Positions 43,427 through 54,842 of a DNA stretch of 64,000 nt are shown in pieces. Positions within the stretch are counted from its first letter, which is position 1; every line of letters begins with the position of its first letter. A program made the translations under genes and the position numbers. The stretch is from assembly GCA_900618795.1 (NCBI GenBank), contig UYJD01000001.1, positions 148,310 through 212,309 on the forward strand. The letters are read 5' to 3'. The notes beneath the pieces are model-generated. The model saw only the letters and a list, made by a program, of their open reading frames with translations, was not told the origin of the DNA and searched no databases. The stretch is from Cyanodermella asteris (taxonomy: Eukaryota; Ascomycota; Lecanoromycetes; Ostropales; Stictidaceae).

Positions 43427-45361
43427 TCAATCTCGCTCCCGCTTGTTCCTCTGCCAGTTCTTCTTTTGCGTCGGCTGACTGCCATACGCTCTCCTGCCTT
43501 CCTTCTTCTTATCCCTGCTCATGCTTGCACCGAGCTGGATGTCTATCCTGGGCGGTGCCTGGAAGCCAAAGCTCTTTGCGACTTTGACGAGATCGAGTTT
43601 GTGGACGTCGAAGACGGATCGGAGGGAGTGGCTGGCGTATGCTTGCAAGTACGATCGATAGCCATCTTTCGCGGTCTGCAAACATGTTAGCACGTGGTTC
43701 GTACTCATATTCCCGTTGGGACGTACCTTGTTTAGATAGTAATTGCTGCCAATCAGCTTCTCCAGCTGGCTCTGCACGTTGAGTAGTTTCTTGGTCGGGA
43801 ACTCGTACTCCACGATTGGCACCTTGGCTTCTTTCAGGTGCTTCAAGAAGCCGACCTCGTTCGGCTGTAGGAACATCAAACTCCTGCCCTTGGCGTTTGC
43901 GCCTCTCGCTGTTCGCCCGACACGGTGGATGTAGTCTCTGGGGTCGTCTGGCGGGTCGAACTGGCAGATCCAGTCCACGCTCGGAATGTCGAGCCCTCTT
44001 GCCGCAACGTCGGTACAGATCAGTGTACCTTCTTTGGCGTTACAGAATTCAAAAAATGTGTTGGTTCGTTTAGCCTGCTTCTGTTTTCCGTGAAGGTCCA
44101 GCACGGGTAGGTCGATGTAATTGAGGAGGTCGGCGTAGAAGGAGACACAAGCACAAGATGAGAAGAAGACAATAACTTTCTTGTTCTTGTTGCGCTTCAG
44201 GAAGCTGAAGAGGAGGAGGAATCGTTTGTCGGAATCGCAGATGACGTACCCCTGCTCCAGTCCAGACACTGTCGAGTCTTCTGTGCGAGGAACAACATTG
44301 ATATACAGAGGTCCAGGTCGAAGAGATACTCGGGCCAAATCTTCAACCTTGGTTGTCTGAGTGGCAGAGAAAAGCATGGTCTGGCGCTCGTCCTTCGGCA
44401 AGATCTTGACGATCTGCTTGATCTCGTCTTCAAACCCAACCTCCAAAATGCGATCCGCCTCGTCCAATACTAATGTACGCAAATTGCGATAGACGAAGCC
44501 AGGTGTATTTTGAAGATGATCGAGGAGACGCCCTGGAGTGGCAATGAGTAGGTTCACGCCTTTTGCAAGCTTCTCTGCCTCTGCGCGACGATTCGCTCCT
44601 CCCATGACAATGCCATAGGTCTGACTGTGGAATTCCATGAGCTCCCGCGCGACACCGAAGATTTGTAGAGCCAGCTCTCGAGTCGGAGAGACAACAATAA
44701 CACCCGTCCCGTTTCTCGGCTTGAATTTCAACGAATATAGGATCTCAATGGCGGGTATCAGGAAAGCGAGCGTTTTGCCGCTGCCAGTCTTCGCGGCACC
44801 AAGCACATCCTTTCCAGCTAGCAGCGGCGCAATGGCTCGTCGCTGAATTTCCGTCATCGTCTTCATGCCCATCTTTTCCAACGCTTTGTACGTCTTATCG
44901 GAGAGCCCTAGCTCCGTGAAACTCTGCGCTTCGGGTCCGGTTTGCGGTAGTGATAGCGACGAGGCAGGAAGGTCTGTGTGTGCTTTGCCATCTTCGACAT
45001 CCTCCTCTTCCTCTTCCTCCTCTTCATCATCGTCGTCTGCGTCCTGAACCCGTGCCCCTTTGAGTTTGCTCAACTCCGTCCCCGCCTCGCTGTCGTCGTC
45101 CTCGTCAGAAGCATCCGCTTCATGGTTTCCATTTGCGGTAGCTTCATCATGGTCCAAATATGGCAGATCTTCGGCAGCAGTGGTGCCGTTCACATCGTCC
45201 GAGATCTCCTCCTCTGCAACTTGTCTCCGTTTCTTCGACTTCGGCTCTGACGGTGCGGGTGCTTCGAGCGCACCGGACATGGTAAGCGTCTTTCCATTGC
45301 TGGCAGAAGCAGACTTGTGCTTTCTCTTGCGCTTGTTAGACGTGAGATCTGAGTTGGCCAT
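43427..45361 (-). CDS. HAS1: DEAD-box RNA helicase Has1
   Basis: Nucleolar ATP-dependent RNA helicase needed for 18S and 60S ribosome assembly (human DDX18). The N-terminus is basic then very acidic (an Asp/Glu run near residue 110). Motifs in order: Q-motif region, [56 protein letters not shown] and HRVGRTARG. The conserved NYYLNK...[17 protein letters not shown] block is interrupted by 51 in-frame nucleotides (43726-43676) with GTACGT at the 5' end, a GTGCTAAC branch and TTTGCAG at the 3' end, so I call exons 45361-43727 and 43675-43427 and a 627-residue protein. Unspliced RNA would stay open and add 17 residues. Confidence 0.95.
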   Translation of the reverse strand: MANSDLTSNKRKRKHKSASASNGKTLTMSGALEAPAPSEPKSKKRRQVAEEEISDDVNGTTAAEDLPYLDHDEATANGNHEADASDEDDDSEAGTELSKLKGARVQDADDDDEEEEEEEEDVEDGKAHTDLPASSLSLPQTGPEAQSFTELGLSDKTYKALEKMGMKTMTEIQRRAIAPLLAGKDVLGAAKTGSGKTLAFLIPAIEILYSLKFKPRNGTGVIVVSPTRELALQIFGVARELMEFHSQTYGIVMGGANRRAEAEKLAKGVNLLIATPGRLLDHLQNTPGFVYRNLRTLVLDEADRILEVGFEDEIKQIVKILPKDERQTMLFSATQTTKVEDLARVSLRPGPLYINVVPRTEDSTVSGLEQGYVICDSDKRFLLLFSFLKRNKNKKVIVFFSSCACVSFYADLLNYIDLPVLDLHGKQKQAKRTNTFFEFCNAKEGTLICTDVAARGLDIPSVDWICQFDPPDDPRDYIHRVGRTARGANAKGRSLMFLQPNEVGFLKHLKEAKVPIVEYEFPTKKLLNVQSQLEKLIGSNYYLNKVRPNGNMSTNHVLTCLQTAKDGYRSYLQAYASHSLRSVFDVHKLDLVKVAKSFGFQAPPRIDIQLGASMSRDKKKEGRRAYGSQPTQKKNWQRNKRERD

Positions 45362-45881
45362 TGCGAATGCGATGCGGATGCACTGTCAGATGTATCGTCG
45401 CAAATTCTCTGTTTCGGCAACCTGAGCGCCTTGCAACTCGGAGCTCCGTAAAAATTGTGTGGACGGCGGAGTGAAACTCCCTTGCGGCGAAACCATGGGC
45501 GAAAAAGTCCGCTAGTAGACGCAGGTCATGTCAATAACATTTCTGTCTTTGACCCTCAGTGCCTACTTATGTTCTTACGATAAGCCGATACGTGTCGTAT
45601 GTGACGGGTGGGTGTTTGTCCCGTTGGTTCGCCACAAAAACGCACCGAAACCCCATACTTGCTGTGTCAGAGGCTGGTCTTTGATGTAGAGATATTCCGC
45701 TCTTGTTGCAAGCTCTTTTTCCCTGTTTACGAACTCAAATATCGTCCATTGATCCGAGCGTTCATGCAAGTGCTTCAGGTCAATCTTGTACATTTCGTCC
45801 ACTGCTATTCATCCGTCATTTTCGATCATGGGCCTTCATCTTCATCATCACATCTCAACCAGTCTCTTCTGTCCGAGCTTT
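45362..45881. other. intergenic region HAS1/AMS1
   Basis: 520 bp upstream of HAS1 and downstream of the mannosidase gene, both on the minus strand. A 75-codon minus-strand frame at 45575-45802 has protein-like composition but no recognisable family. It lies where the mannosidase 3' UTR should be, so it is not called. Confidence 0.45.
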
Positions 45882-48800
45882 TCACAGCTGCAACCTGAAA
45901 GTTGCCACCTCAAACGGCCGCAATTCAATCTTAGCCTTGCCCTCCTTGCTATCAAACTCCAACTCCTCACCGTCATCTTCAAGCACGTTCGTCGAGATGA
46001 CCTTCTTGACATCCAGCAACTTTGAATCCCAGGTAATCGTGCCTCGACTCTTTCCCCCTAGCGATTCGTAGACACGCAGAATGATGCTCCTGCCCTTCCT
46101 GTGGGGAAGGTCGCCCCTAGTCACATCTGAGTCGTCCTCACCACGCTTGATGGCATCGAGAATCAGACTCTCGTCGCCCTTGAGTCCGACCGCCGACCAG
46201 ATCTTGTGTCGCTCCTCGGAGGTCTCGGCGTCGTCGAGGGGACTGAGGATCTTCATCGCGTGGTTGAAGTTGTATGCTGCCTTGACCGTGCGGTGGTCAA
46301 GAGGACCTTTGTGCGGCAGGATAGCATACTTGAAGAAATGGCGGCCCATGTCTGCGTGCGCGTCGGGAGCCTTGGGCGCTCTGAGCAAACTCAAACGCAT
46401 GACATTGCCGCAAGTGGCAAAGCCATATTTGCTGTCGTTGAGGATCGAGACACCATAGTTGGCTTCACTGAGGTCGGCCCACTTGTGGCAGCAAACCTCG
46501 AACTTGGCCATGTCCCATGAGGTGTTGTAGTGCGTTGGTCGGCGAATGAGACCATACTGGGTTTCATAGCTTGCCTCTGTGTTGACAATGTCGACCGGGA
46601 ATTCGACCTTCAAGAACTTCTTGTTCTCGCGCCACTCAACCTCGTTTTCGACCACAACCGGCGAAGGCGCGCCATTGTCGGCAGACAGACTGATTGTCGA
46701 CTTGATCCAGCTGTGTTCGCTGACCTTGGTCTTCGTGATAACACTGACGGTGCTGCCTCTGGACTTGCCCACCTCTGTCTTGCCCGGTTCCAATTCCTTG
46801 CGAGACTCGAGATGGAAGACCTCAACGTCCCAGGCTTGCCAGTACAATGGCTTGTCGTCGAAGATGACGTACTGGTTGGCTTTGCCACCTTTGGCGAGGA
46901 CCTGTCGATCGGCACTCTTATCATAAAGAGAGGTGATAGCACCTCGCTCGACGTGAACCTGAAAGCTGCTGTTCTCAAGAACGAACAAACCAGGCTTCTC
47001 TTCCTGGACTGTCACCGAACCGGAGAGTGGTGTTTGATAGGCGGTCTCGCCGGCGTTCCATGGCTGGAGTGTGCGTGTTGATCCATCCTCAGCTTCAACA
47101 GAGATCAAATCCCTACGCGCCCATGGGGTCAAACCAACAGCATGCACCCCACTCAGCGACGCAGGAACCTTCTCCTGATGCTCCTTGAAACCAATTGCCG
47201 CAAAAGCCTTCTTCAACAGCTCATGACCAGTCTTCCACACCTCTGCGTATACCTTGTCCGAGTCATCATAGCACATTTCGATCGAACTTCCAGGCAAGCA
47301 ATCGTGGAACTGACATAGCAGGATACCCTCCCACAGATCATCGATCTCCTTTTTGGGGTACTTATACTTCCTGCTCTTCAATATCGCCAATGTCGATACG
47401 TATTCAATGTCGTGCATAAGGACCTCGGTCTTGCGATTATTCCACTTGTTGTTGGCTTGCGTGGTGTACGTTCCGCGATGAAGCTCGAAGTATAGCTCAC
47501 CATACCAGCTGGTGTATTCGGTCTTTCCACTTGCAGCCTTCTCCTGCAGCATGTCGAAGAAATCGTCAACAGACTTGCCCATGGTGACGCGAGGCAGAAG
47601 ACCTGTCTTGTCTGCCAAACCACGACATCTACGAAGCTTCTCGAGATGCTCGAAAGTGGGACCGCCGCCACCGTCACCTTTGCCAAATACTAATAGCGAC
47701 GTGTTATCCTGGTCTAGGGACTTGTGTTGTGTGACGCTTCGCTTGACATCGCCAAAGTGCGCATCTGCGGTGTATGTCTCGGAGGGCGCCATGTGGCAGA
47801 GGACCTGGCTGCCGTCCAGCGACACCCAGTTGAAAGTAGTGTGAGGAAAGTTGTTGATGTTGTTCCAGCTGAGTTTATGGGTGAAGAAGCGGCTCATCCC
47901 AGCAAGACGGCATAGCTGAGGAATCTGAGTGGAGTAGCCAAAAGTATCAGGAAGCCAAAAAGTCTCGCAGCGCTTGCCAAATGCAGCCTGAAAAAACCGC
48001 TGACCATACAAGAACTGGCGCACCAAAGACTCGCCACTAGGCATATTGGTGTCATGTTCAACCCAGCTACCACCAATGGGCTGGAATTGACCTCTAGCAA
48101 CCTTTTCCCTCACCCGCTCGTATACAGCTGGATAGTATTGCTTAAGCCACTTGTATTGCTGTGCTTGTGAACAGGCAAACCTATGTTCCGGGTATCTGTC
48201 CATCAGATCGCACTGATTGCTCCAACTTCTGGCGACCTTGCGCTTGGTTTCATCCCAAGGCCACAGCCAGCAAGTGTCGATGTGGCAGTGACCAATGGCA
48301 AACACAATTGGCTCTTTATCGGAGAGATAGACCTTCGGCGAGCTAGTTAGATCACCTAGATATTCTTTTGCAATCTCTCTGCCTTTCAGTATAGACTCGT
48401 TGCTGCCAGCACCTGCGACAAATGCATCGATTATCTGATTGGCCACAGTCAAGGCCTTGTGCCTCTCCCACGAATCACCGGGGAACTCCCTCGCGGCATC
48501 CCCGATGATCCAGAAGTCATAGTATAGTTCCCTCGCGTCCAGGTTGACGGCAACAATGTCCGCCGTATGCAATGTGAAGTACCTGTCCGGCTGGGGCGGC
48601 TGAATGATGTCGCCCGGGGCATTGCCAAACATGCCATTGCAGGCCATTTCCACGTAGAAAATGTGCTCCTTGCCATCTCGGAACGCCTGAGGCAGGATCC
48701 ATTCTTCTCGGTCGCCGCCGCCGGTCAGACCTTGCAACGGAACTCCATGGGGCGTGTATATCATAGCTTCATTGTCCGAGTTCCAGTGAAACTCTAGCCT

Positions 48801-49157
48801 TCTCTTATCTTTCAAGTGATGCGGTACCTTCACGGCGACCTTGAACCAATGTGTCGACCAACTGGGACCAAAGGCGACACCGGTGCTCGTAGGCTTGAAG
48901 TGACCCTTCATGGCCTCGTCGAAGCTTGGTCGCTTGAGGTTCGGGACCGAGTATACCCAGAGTTTGACATGGGGGTCTCCGGAAACTCGACCCTCATCCA
49001 TTTTGCCGAACAGTCCATCGTTCCTGTACTGGCCGCGGTCCGTGAACTGCCCGAGTCTGTCTCTGTAGATGCTTTCGATCTTTTGGCCGACGGGCCTGCT
49101 GGCCAGCTTGGGGTAGGTGGCATTGCTCGTGTGAGCGAGGTGAGTTTCGCCTCCCAT
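45882..49157 (-). CDS. AMS1: vacuolar alpha-mannosidase (GH38)
   Basis: Class II alpha-mannosidase of 1091 residues that trims mannose from free oligosaccharides in the vacuole and cytosol; yeast Ams1 reaches the vacuole by the Cvt/autophagy route, without a signal peptide, and none is seen here. A single exon. The catalytic domain has the zinc site GHCHIDTCWLWPWDET near residue 290, GSWVEHDTNMPSGES, and FWLPDTFGYS near 404 holding the nucleophile Asp. Further blocks are SWYGELYFELHRGTY, and CQFHDCLPGSSI with another zinc ligand. The C-terminal beta-sandwich region ends EVATFRLQL. Length and motif order fit fungal Ams1 closely. The start is the ATG at 49157; residue composition is regular from there. 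Confidence 0.96.
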   Translation of the reverse strand: MGGETHLAHTSNATYPKLASRPVGQKIESIYRDRLGQFTDRGQYRNDGLFGKMDEGRVSGDPHVKLWVYSVPNLKRPSFDEAMKGHFKPTSTGVAFGPSWSTHWFKVAVKVPHHLKDKRRLEFHWNSDNEAMIYTPHGVPLQGLTGGGDREEWILPQAFRDGKEHIFYVEMACNGMFGNAPGDIIQPPQPDRYFTLHTADIVAVNLDARELYYDFWIIGDAAREFPGDSWERHKALTVANQIIDAFVAGAGSNESILKGREIAKEYLGDLTSSPKVYLSDKEPIVFAIGHCHIDTCWLWPWDETKRKVARSWSNQCDLMDRYPEHRFACSQAQQYKWLKQYYPAVYERVREKVARGQFQPIGGSWVEHDTNMPSGESLVRQFLYGQRFFQAAFGKRCETFWLPDTFGYSTQIPQLCRLAGMSRFFTHKLSWNNINNFPHTTFNWVSLDGSQVLCHMAPSETYTADAHFGDVKRSVTQHKSLDQDNTSLLVFGKGDGGGGPTFEHLEKLRRCRGLADKTGLLPRVTMGKSVDDFFDMLQEKAASGKTEYTSWYGELYFELHRGTYTTQANNKWNNRKTEVLMHDIEYVSTLAILKSRKYKYPKKEIDDLWEGILLCQFHDCLPGSSIEMCYDDSDKVYAEVWKTGHELLKKAFAAIGFKEHQEKVPASLSGVHAVGLTPWARRDLISVEAEDGSTRTLQPWNAGETAYQTPLSGSVTVQEEKPGLFVLENSSFQVHVERGAITSLYDKSADRQVLAKGGKANQYVIFDDKPLYWQAWDVEVFHLESRKELEPGKTEVGKSRGSTVSVITKTKVSEHSWIKSTISLSADNGAPSPVVVENEVEWRENKKFLKVEFPVDIVNTEASYETQYGLIRRPTHYNTSWDMAKFEVCCHKWADLSEANYGVSILNDSKYGFATCGNVMRLSLLRAPKAPDAHADMGRHFFKYAILPHKGPLDHRTVKAAYNFNHAMKILSPLDDAETSEERHKIWSAVGLKGDESLILDAIKRGEDDSDVTRGDLPHRKGRSIILRVYESLGGKSRGTITWDSKLLDVKKVISTNVLEDDGEELEFDSKEGKAKIELRPFEVATFRLQL

Positions 49158-50392
49158 GTTGGCGGATGGAGCGGATATAGAGTTGAGGAGGAGGTTCGAG
49201 GTGTGGGAGGTGAGGTGCAGTCAGGTGGCGGAGTTGAGCTGGGGCGGACTTGGAGCTCACCGCAAGCTGGGCCAGCTGAGCGATGTGGTTGGCTGGAGGA
49301 CATCGGCATGAGGCACAGCTGTTCCCCGCAATCCTGATTGCATCTCCCAGGGCGGGAACACAGAAGTCATGGCGCCGATGACTTTTGAGGTCAGGAACGA
49401 CGGTGTTCTTTTACGCGTCCGCACATGTCCTCAACTACTGTTCGATCTATGCCTAGACATGCCTACGTGGTCGTGAAAATGGCCCCACTCGTGTCAACCC
49501 AATATTCATGCAGACACACGACAGACTATTCGCAGACATGTTCGTCAAAACAAGGAGGATAGGCGCTCCGCAAGGACTCTAGACCGGCCGCATGCCGCCG
49601 TTTCAGCTGCAAGGTCCATCCTACTTGCAGACAATGCTGATCTGAGCGGAGCGATCAAAGAAGAGAAATGAGATTGTGCAGGACGATCTGAACAGAAGAT
49701 CTCGGCCTTTGTCCCAGTAGATAACATGTTTTCAGCATTGTATCTGTGTATTCAAATGAACTGTTGTCGCAGAAAAAGCCGAAGCAAAAGTATGGGCTAC
49801 AGCCTGCGGTGTGTGGTCTCGGACCAACATCACAACGATGTCGTCTCAGCGCTTCCTCGCATATGCAGACCACTAAGATTTATTGAATCGACTCGAAATA
49901 ATTCCACAGGCTGACGTCCCGTCAGCACTTAACTCAACGCACGTCGTAGATCTCCACCCATCAACCCACTATACTCCAAGAGTGACTCAAGATAACGTGA
50001 AGGATGCTCAGATACATGGTCTGATTCGTACAGTCAAGTCGGAATTTCGGTAGCAGAAGTCGTCTTATATGCCAAACGAGTCTGAAGCACAGCGCAAAAC
50101 TACGGTTCTCCCGAGGTGGGGCGATCGGTTGGTATCTGGTCCACGGCACAGATAGGCTGAAGCGTCTGCTTACGCGCTTTTCAGCTACTGCATTTACACA
50201 GAGTATCAGTCGTTCATGATATACATCAGTGCACAGCATATATTTGGACTGTATAGCGAGCATCTTGCATTCAGTCATCAGCATTTGCCTGGCGTGACCA
50301 CCTAGAGCCCAGATCTTGACACGCGCGGGGCGGCCGCAATTGTGGTGTCAACAACTTTGGACAGATCAAACAACGTCGCTACTGGTCTGACC
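49158..50392. other. 1.2-kb divergent intergenic region
   Basis: Upstream of both the mannosidase (minus) and the dehydrogenase (plus). No supportable gene or repeat was seen. Confidence 0.5.
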
Positions 50393-51676
50393 ATGGCCGG
50401 ACCAAGTTCGAGACAGGATCATCTATTACTCACGCTGCCATTTCCCGAGCCAAAGGCAGTTACGGATGCACTGAAGAAAAAGTACACTGGACTCAAAATT
50501 ACATACCAGAATCTTGGCAATATCAAGTGGAATATTGATCAAGTATCGGATGGTAAGACTGGACACTTGTATAATGGGACTAGCTAACAATGCAGATACT
50601 TACAAAGATGTTACCATAATTGGAACCTTGGTCGCCCTACCATCGAGCCCCGAAGCGGTGCCGAACCTAGGTACGTGATAGTCTGCACAGCTGCGACGCC
50701 AAGTGACTGACGAATGGTATTCAAATAGATTTTGTGCAAGTATTCATGGCTGGCACTGACCACATCGAAAGCTCTCCACTCTACCAGGATCCGAGCATAG
50801 TCATCGCCAACAGTAGTGGTATTCACGGGCCGACCATTGCGGAATGGGTCATCATGACCATGTTGGTGCACAGCCGACAATATGACATTCTACATGACGG
50901 GCAGAGGAAGCACGAATGGGGCAGAGGACATGACCAGGGTAGTGCCTTTCACAAACTCAGCGACAATGTTGGCAAACGCTTGGCTGTTCTTGGATATGGC
51001 AGCATTGGTAGGCAGGTTGCGCGGCTCAGCAAAGCCATGGGAATGGACGTGATCGCCTACACGGCGAGCCCACGTAATACACCCGAAAGCAGGAAAGACG
51101 ATGGATATCGGGTTCCCGGCGTGGGTGACCCGGAAGGCGCATTCCCCTCCCAGTGGTTCAGTGGCGGTGAAAAGAAGGATATTCACCGATTTCTCAGTCA
51201 AGATATCGACTACCTGCTGGTAAGTGTGCCTCTGACAAAGAAGACAAAGTACATGTTGGGCAAAGAAGAGTTCGACATTTTAGGCAAGAAACATGCTTTT
51301 GTCATCAACATTGCTAGAGGTGATGTGCTTGTGCAGGATGAACTCATCAATGCCCTGAAAGCGTATGAAACAAGCGAGGGTAAAGAAGGCATTCGGGGAG
51401 CAGCTGTGGATGTGACGAGCCCGGAGCCGCTACCAAATGACGATAAACTCTGGGATGCACCAAACATCATCATCACTGTAAGTCGTGGTGCCGCGTTTTT
51501 CTGACCTGCGCTGATGAACCGGACAGCCGCACATCTCGGGGGTGAGCAGGAACTATACCGAGAGGTGCTTCGACGTACTGGACCAGAACATTGGTCGATT
51601 CCGTGAAGGCAAGAGGCTGCTCAATGTTGTTGACCGGGAAAGAGGCTATTCATCGAATGCAAGCAAGCAGCAATAG
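50393..51676 (+). CDS. D-isomer-specific 2-hydroxyacid dehydrogenase
   Basis: NAD(P)-dependent oxidoreductase of 377 residues in four exons: 50393-50552, 50596-50670, 50729-51477 and 51527-51676. All joints keep frame. The nucleotide-binding domain has AVLGYGSIGRQVARLSKAMG (GxGxxG) near residue 170. Catalytic residues are Arg in NIARGDVL, Glu in SPEPLP and His in the final-exon PHISG, the Arg-Glu-His triad of the family. The N-terminal substrate domain includes FVQVFMAGTDHI. Residues between the Rossmann strands (RKDDGYRVPGVGDPEG and a Lys-rich stretch) are longer than in bacterial members. The true substrate cannot be told from sequence. The start is the ATG at 50393; earlier in-frame codons are only GTG. 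Confidence 0.9.
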
Positions 51677-52691
51677 AGCTGGAGCGTTTCGTGGCAGCGA
51701 CCGAAGCATCACGTTGATGGTCTCACCATGGACGGTGATCATGCTCATCCAGCTAGTCCTCACTCATGTTGGAAGCATTGAATTATTCGACTGTGCAATT
51801 CACCTGAAGATAGAATTAGTGCCTGTCCAGATGAAATCGCTACTCTGGCAAGTGGAAAAGCAACAGTATCAGAGACCCGTTTATAAGCATCGGCAGCCGC
51901 ATATGTCGATGCAGCCGCGCCTTTTCCGGCTCTTCCTAAGCATATGAAGGGTGAAATAATCTCATCAGGTAGAAAGTAGGAAATCACAAAGGGCGCTTAC
52001 CGGGGAAACTGATCCGTCATCGCGTCACCACAAAGAACATAGAGACTCTGAGCTTGGTTCGCCGTGGACGAGGACATGCAAACTAGAATCGACGTCGGCT
52101 TTGGGCTGCTGCAATTGCTGAAGCGTCTGAGCAAAGCTTCGGCAGAAGAAATTTAAAGCTCAAACTTGATGCGCCGGCCTTTGCAGTGTGCTAAACCCGG
52201 AGTCGCAGAGTTGCGTCAGTGGGCCGCAGGCTGGCTTGGGCGCCCCCCCGGCGCGTCTTTGCATGACTTCCCGCTATACGACTCCCCTGAGGCTCAAGGG
52301 GACCCCCTAGAAGCGGTATCTTAGCTGGGCTCTTGGCGGAAACAGTGGGCACAGAAGCCGAGATATTCATCAGAGCAAGGGTCCGTCAGAGGCTTGGGAA
52401 GCTGAAGCCATAGCCTCGTCACTTTCAGATCCAAGCATCCGAGACACCGATCCAACCGTTACCATCCACTGCCGCGCCTCGCACTACGTTTCGTTGTTTT
52501 CGCGCCCAGCAAGCGATGTAGCTGCTGTGAGCTGTCTATGCCCGACAGCGCAAGTTAGATACCGGGTACGCTCCCACGGCGCCTACAGCTGAAAGCGCCT
52601 GCTAATCCATGCCCCAGCCTCGAGCTGCCAGTCCATACATAACGAATTCCCTCTAGTCCAGCAATCACAACCAAGACAAGCCGGGAACGCC
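51677..52691. other. 1-kb intergenic region, no gene seen
   Basis: Intergenic between two plus-strand genes. A short G/C block (CCCCCCCGGCGCG at about 52243) stands out. No gene or RNA is supported. Confidence 0.5.
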
Positions 52692-54842
52692 ATGGCCACT
52701 GATCAAGTCTATCAGATTGCCTTGCCAATCCTGCAGGATGACAACATTGAAGAGGAGGAGAAGACCGACAAGCTCGAAGACCTATTGCGCAAGGAGACAA
52801 CATTGACCGGCAGGCCCCTCGAAGACGCTATATTAGGCGTCCTCTGGCGACACCGAGACTCCAAGGCATCGCCAGCACGCCCTCCACTGGGAGCGCGTAA
52901 ACAATCTCCAGCACCTTGGCAGATACCTCGAGCAACGACCCCTCTGGCATCCCCGCCACTTAGCGGCGTCAGCCCTGCCTCTGCCATCACCCATCCCGGC
53001 CTTTCGAGAACGAAATCGTCCACCATCTCGCCATATACATCACCGCGACCATCACCGCGGCTTGCGTTCGCCAGCCCGATTCCTCATAGTCCGAACTTGA
53101 GTACATATCAGTTCAGTGAGCCCTCCGCCCATCCGGCAGACGATTATGGCGACTACGGCTCTGACACGGTCGACTGGCTTGTCAACGAGGAAGCACCTTC
53201 TCGTCCATCATCGGCCGGTGGTATAAGTGCAACTGGATCAACATTGAGTGCGACGGCGACAGCATGGCAACAGCCTCTGGAGGCGCAGATGTCTCCTTAC
53301 GACATGCTGCGCTCAGTGCTCGGGGAGACGAAGAGCGATGATGAGATCGAAAACGCCCTCGCCCAGCATGACTATGATTTGAGTGCAACGCTTGCTGCCC
53401 TGATGGCACAAGGCGGAATGTTTGATGACGCTTCTTCAGGGCAGGATGGCGATGGCAAGATCATCGTTGGAAAGAGCATGCTGTCGTCACCACCCATCAG
53501 CATCCGCCAGACACAGCCCAACAACAAGTCCTCAGTGCCCTGCAAATACTGGCTGCAGACAGGCCAGTGTTTGAGAGCAGACTGTCGGTTTAGTCACGAT
53601 CTGACTGGGCACGTGTGCAAGTACTGGCTGATGGGCAACTGCTTGGCTGGCGACAGCTGCCTATTTTCGCACGATCCAGCTGCGTTGGTGGATAATATGA
53701 CCCTGAACGGCGACTCAGTCACGAGCTCTCCTCAAGGTCCCAGCTTCCAGGTTCAGGACTATGATGCGTTCCCCAACCTGCAATCAGGACTGAACTGGTC
53801 ACAATCCTTGCGCGCAAATGCGGGCACATTTACACCATCGAACCGCAGTGTTTCGGGGTCTTTCACGAGCACGCGAGCCCTTATTGGTTCACCAAGAAAT
53901 GGTGGCTCGCGACCTACGAGTAGGCATTCGTCAAGACCTGCCACGCCATCGCATTTGTCCTTCAATGACGAGGAAGCATTTCCGACACTGGGTTCGGCAG
54001 GGAAGGGTGGGAAGAAGCATCATGGCAAAAGGGGCGGCCACGGTCACGGACCCAAGGAGCCGAACTCAATGGCCGATATCGTTCGTATGTCTCCTGGTCC
54101 GTCTCCTGCTTCGCTACGAAAAGGTCTGGTCAAGTCGAAAAGCTACTTTGGCAGCTCGGAGAACAGCGCGGCCGCAAAAGCGATCCCCGAGCCAAAGCAC
54201 ATTCCGTGGCTGGAGACCGGCGAGAAAGTGAACCAAGCCTACATCAAAGCCCGTCAAGACGCTTTCAAGCACGGTGGGTTGCGGAATAAGTTTCTACAAA
54301 GCGCTGCACAAGCGTGGAATCGCAACGACGCCCGTGCTGCGAAAGCCTTGTCTCTTCGTGGTCAGTCCGAAAACGAATCGATGCGTAAAGCTCATCGTGA
54401 GGCCGCTCGAATATTGTATGACTCGCGAAACAAGGACCCGTCGGCGACCGACTCGGAATTGTATGTCGATCTGCATGGCTTACACCCCGAAGAAGCAGTC
54501 GAATATCTCGAGCGTGTACTTATGGAGCAGCAAACCAGCAGTCGGCCGATATATGCCATCACAGGTACCGGGCATCACAGCAAGAACGGCAAAGACAAGG
54601 TCGGGAAGGCTGTCCGACAGTGGTTAGCGGAATGGAAATATGCCTTCCGCGAATTCAGCGTCCCCGGCGATCGAGGTAACATGGGTGGTATTCTGGGCGT
54701 GGATGCCCGTAGCTTCGATCGAAGCATGCTGGACAAAGCCAAGGCATCAAAATATGGAGAAGAGCAGCCGTTGAAAGCAGGTGAAGATACAAAGGTCAGG
54801 GTCGTGAGAGACATACCGACCGGTCCCAAGTTGAAGGCTTGA
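52692..54842 (+). CDS. CCCH zinc-finger and Smr-domain protein
   Basis: Single-exon protein of 716 residues, probably RNA-linked. A helical N-terminal segment is followed by a Ser/Pro-rich linker and a short CUE-like segment near residue 210 (PYDMLRSVLGETKSDDEIENAL). Two adjacent CCCH fingers (CKYWLQTGQCLRADCRFSH and CKYWLMGNCLAGDSCLFSH) lie near residues 279-325. A DUF1771-type helix (SMRKAHREAARILYDSRN) precedes a C-terminal Smr domain near residues 589-690, with YVDLHGLHPEEAVEYL and ITGTGHHSKNG. Smr domains often cleave or bind nucleic acid. The arrangement is known from fungal and other eukaryotic CCCH/Smr proteins; the exact role is not established from sequence. Confidence 0.88.
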   Translation: MATDQVYQIALPILQDDNIEEEEKTDKLEDLLRKETTLTGRPLEDAILGVLWRHRDSKASPARPPLGARKQSPAPWQIPRATTPLASPPLSGVSPASAITHPGLSRTKSSTISPYTSPRPSPRLAFASPIPHSPNLSTYQFSEPSAHPADDYGDYGSDTVDWLVNEEAPSRPSSAGGISATGSTLSATATAWQQPLEAQMSPYDMLRSVLGETKSDDEIENALAQHDYDLSATLAALMAQGGMFDDASSGQDGDGKIIVGKSMLSSPPISIRQTQPNNKSSVPCKYWLQTGQCLRADCRFSHDLTGHVCKYWLMGNCLAGDSCLFSHDPAALVDNMTLNGDSVTSSPQGPSFQVQDYDAFPNLQSGLNWSQSLRANAGTFTPSNRSVSGSFTSTRALIGSPRNGGSRPTSRHSSRPATPSHLSFNDEEAFPTLGSAGKGGKKHHGKRGGHGHGPKEPNSMADIVRMSPGPSPASLRKGLVKSKSYFGSSENSAAAKAIPEPKHIPWLETGEKVNQAYIKARQDAFKHGGLRNKFLQSAAQAWNRNDARAAKALSLRGQSENESMRKAHREAARILYDSRNKDPSATDSELYVDLHGLHPEEAVEYLERVLMEQQTSSRPIYAITGTGHHSKNGKDKVGKAVRQWLAEWKYAFREFSVPGDRGNMGGILGVDARSFDRSMLDKAKASKYGEEQPLKAGEDTKVRVVRDIPTGPKLKA

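Noticed and set aside
45575-45802. 75-codon minus-strand frame with fairly protein-like composition
   Set aside because: It sits in the expected 3' UTR of the alpha-mannosidase gene and has no recognisable relatives; too short to support alone.
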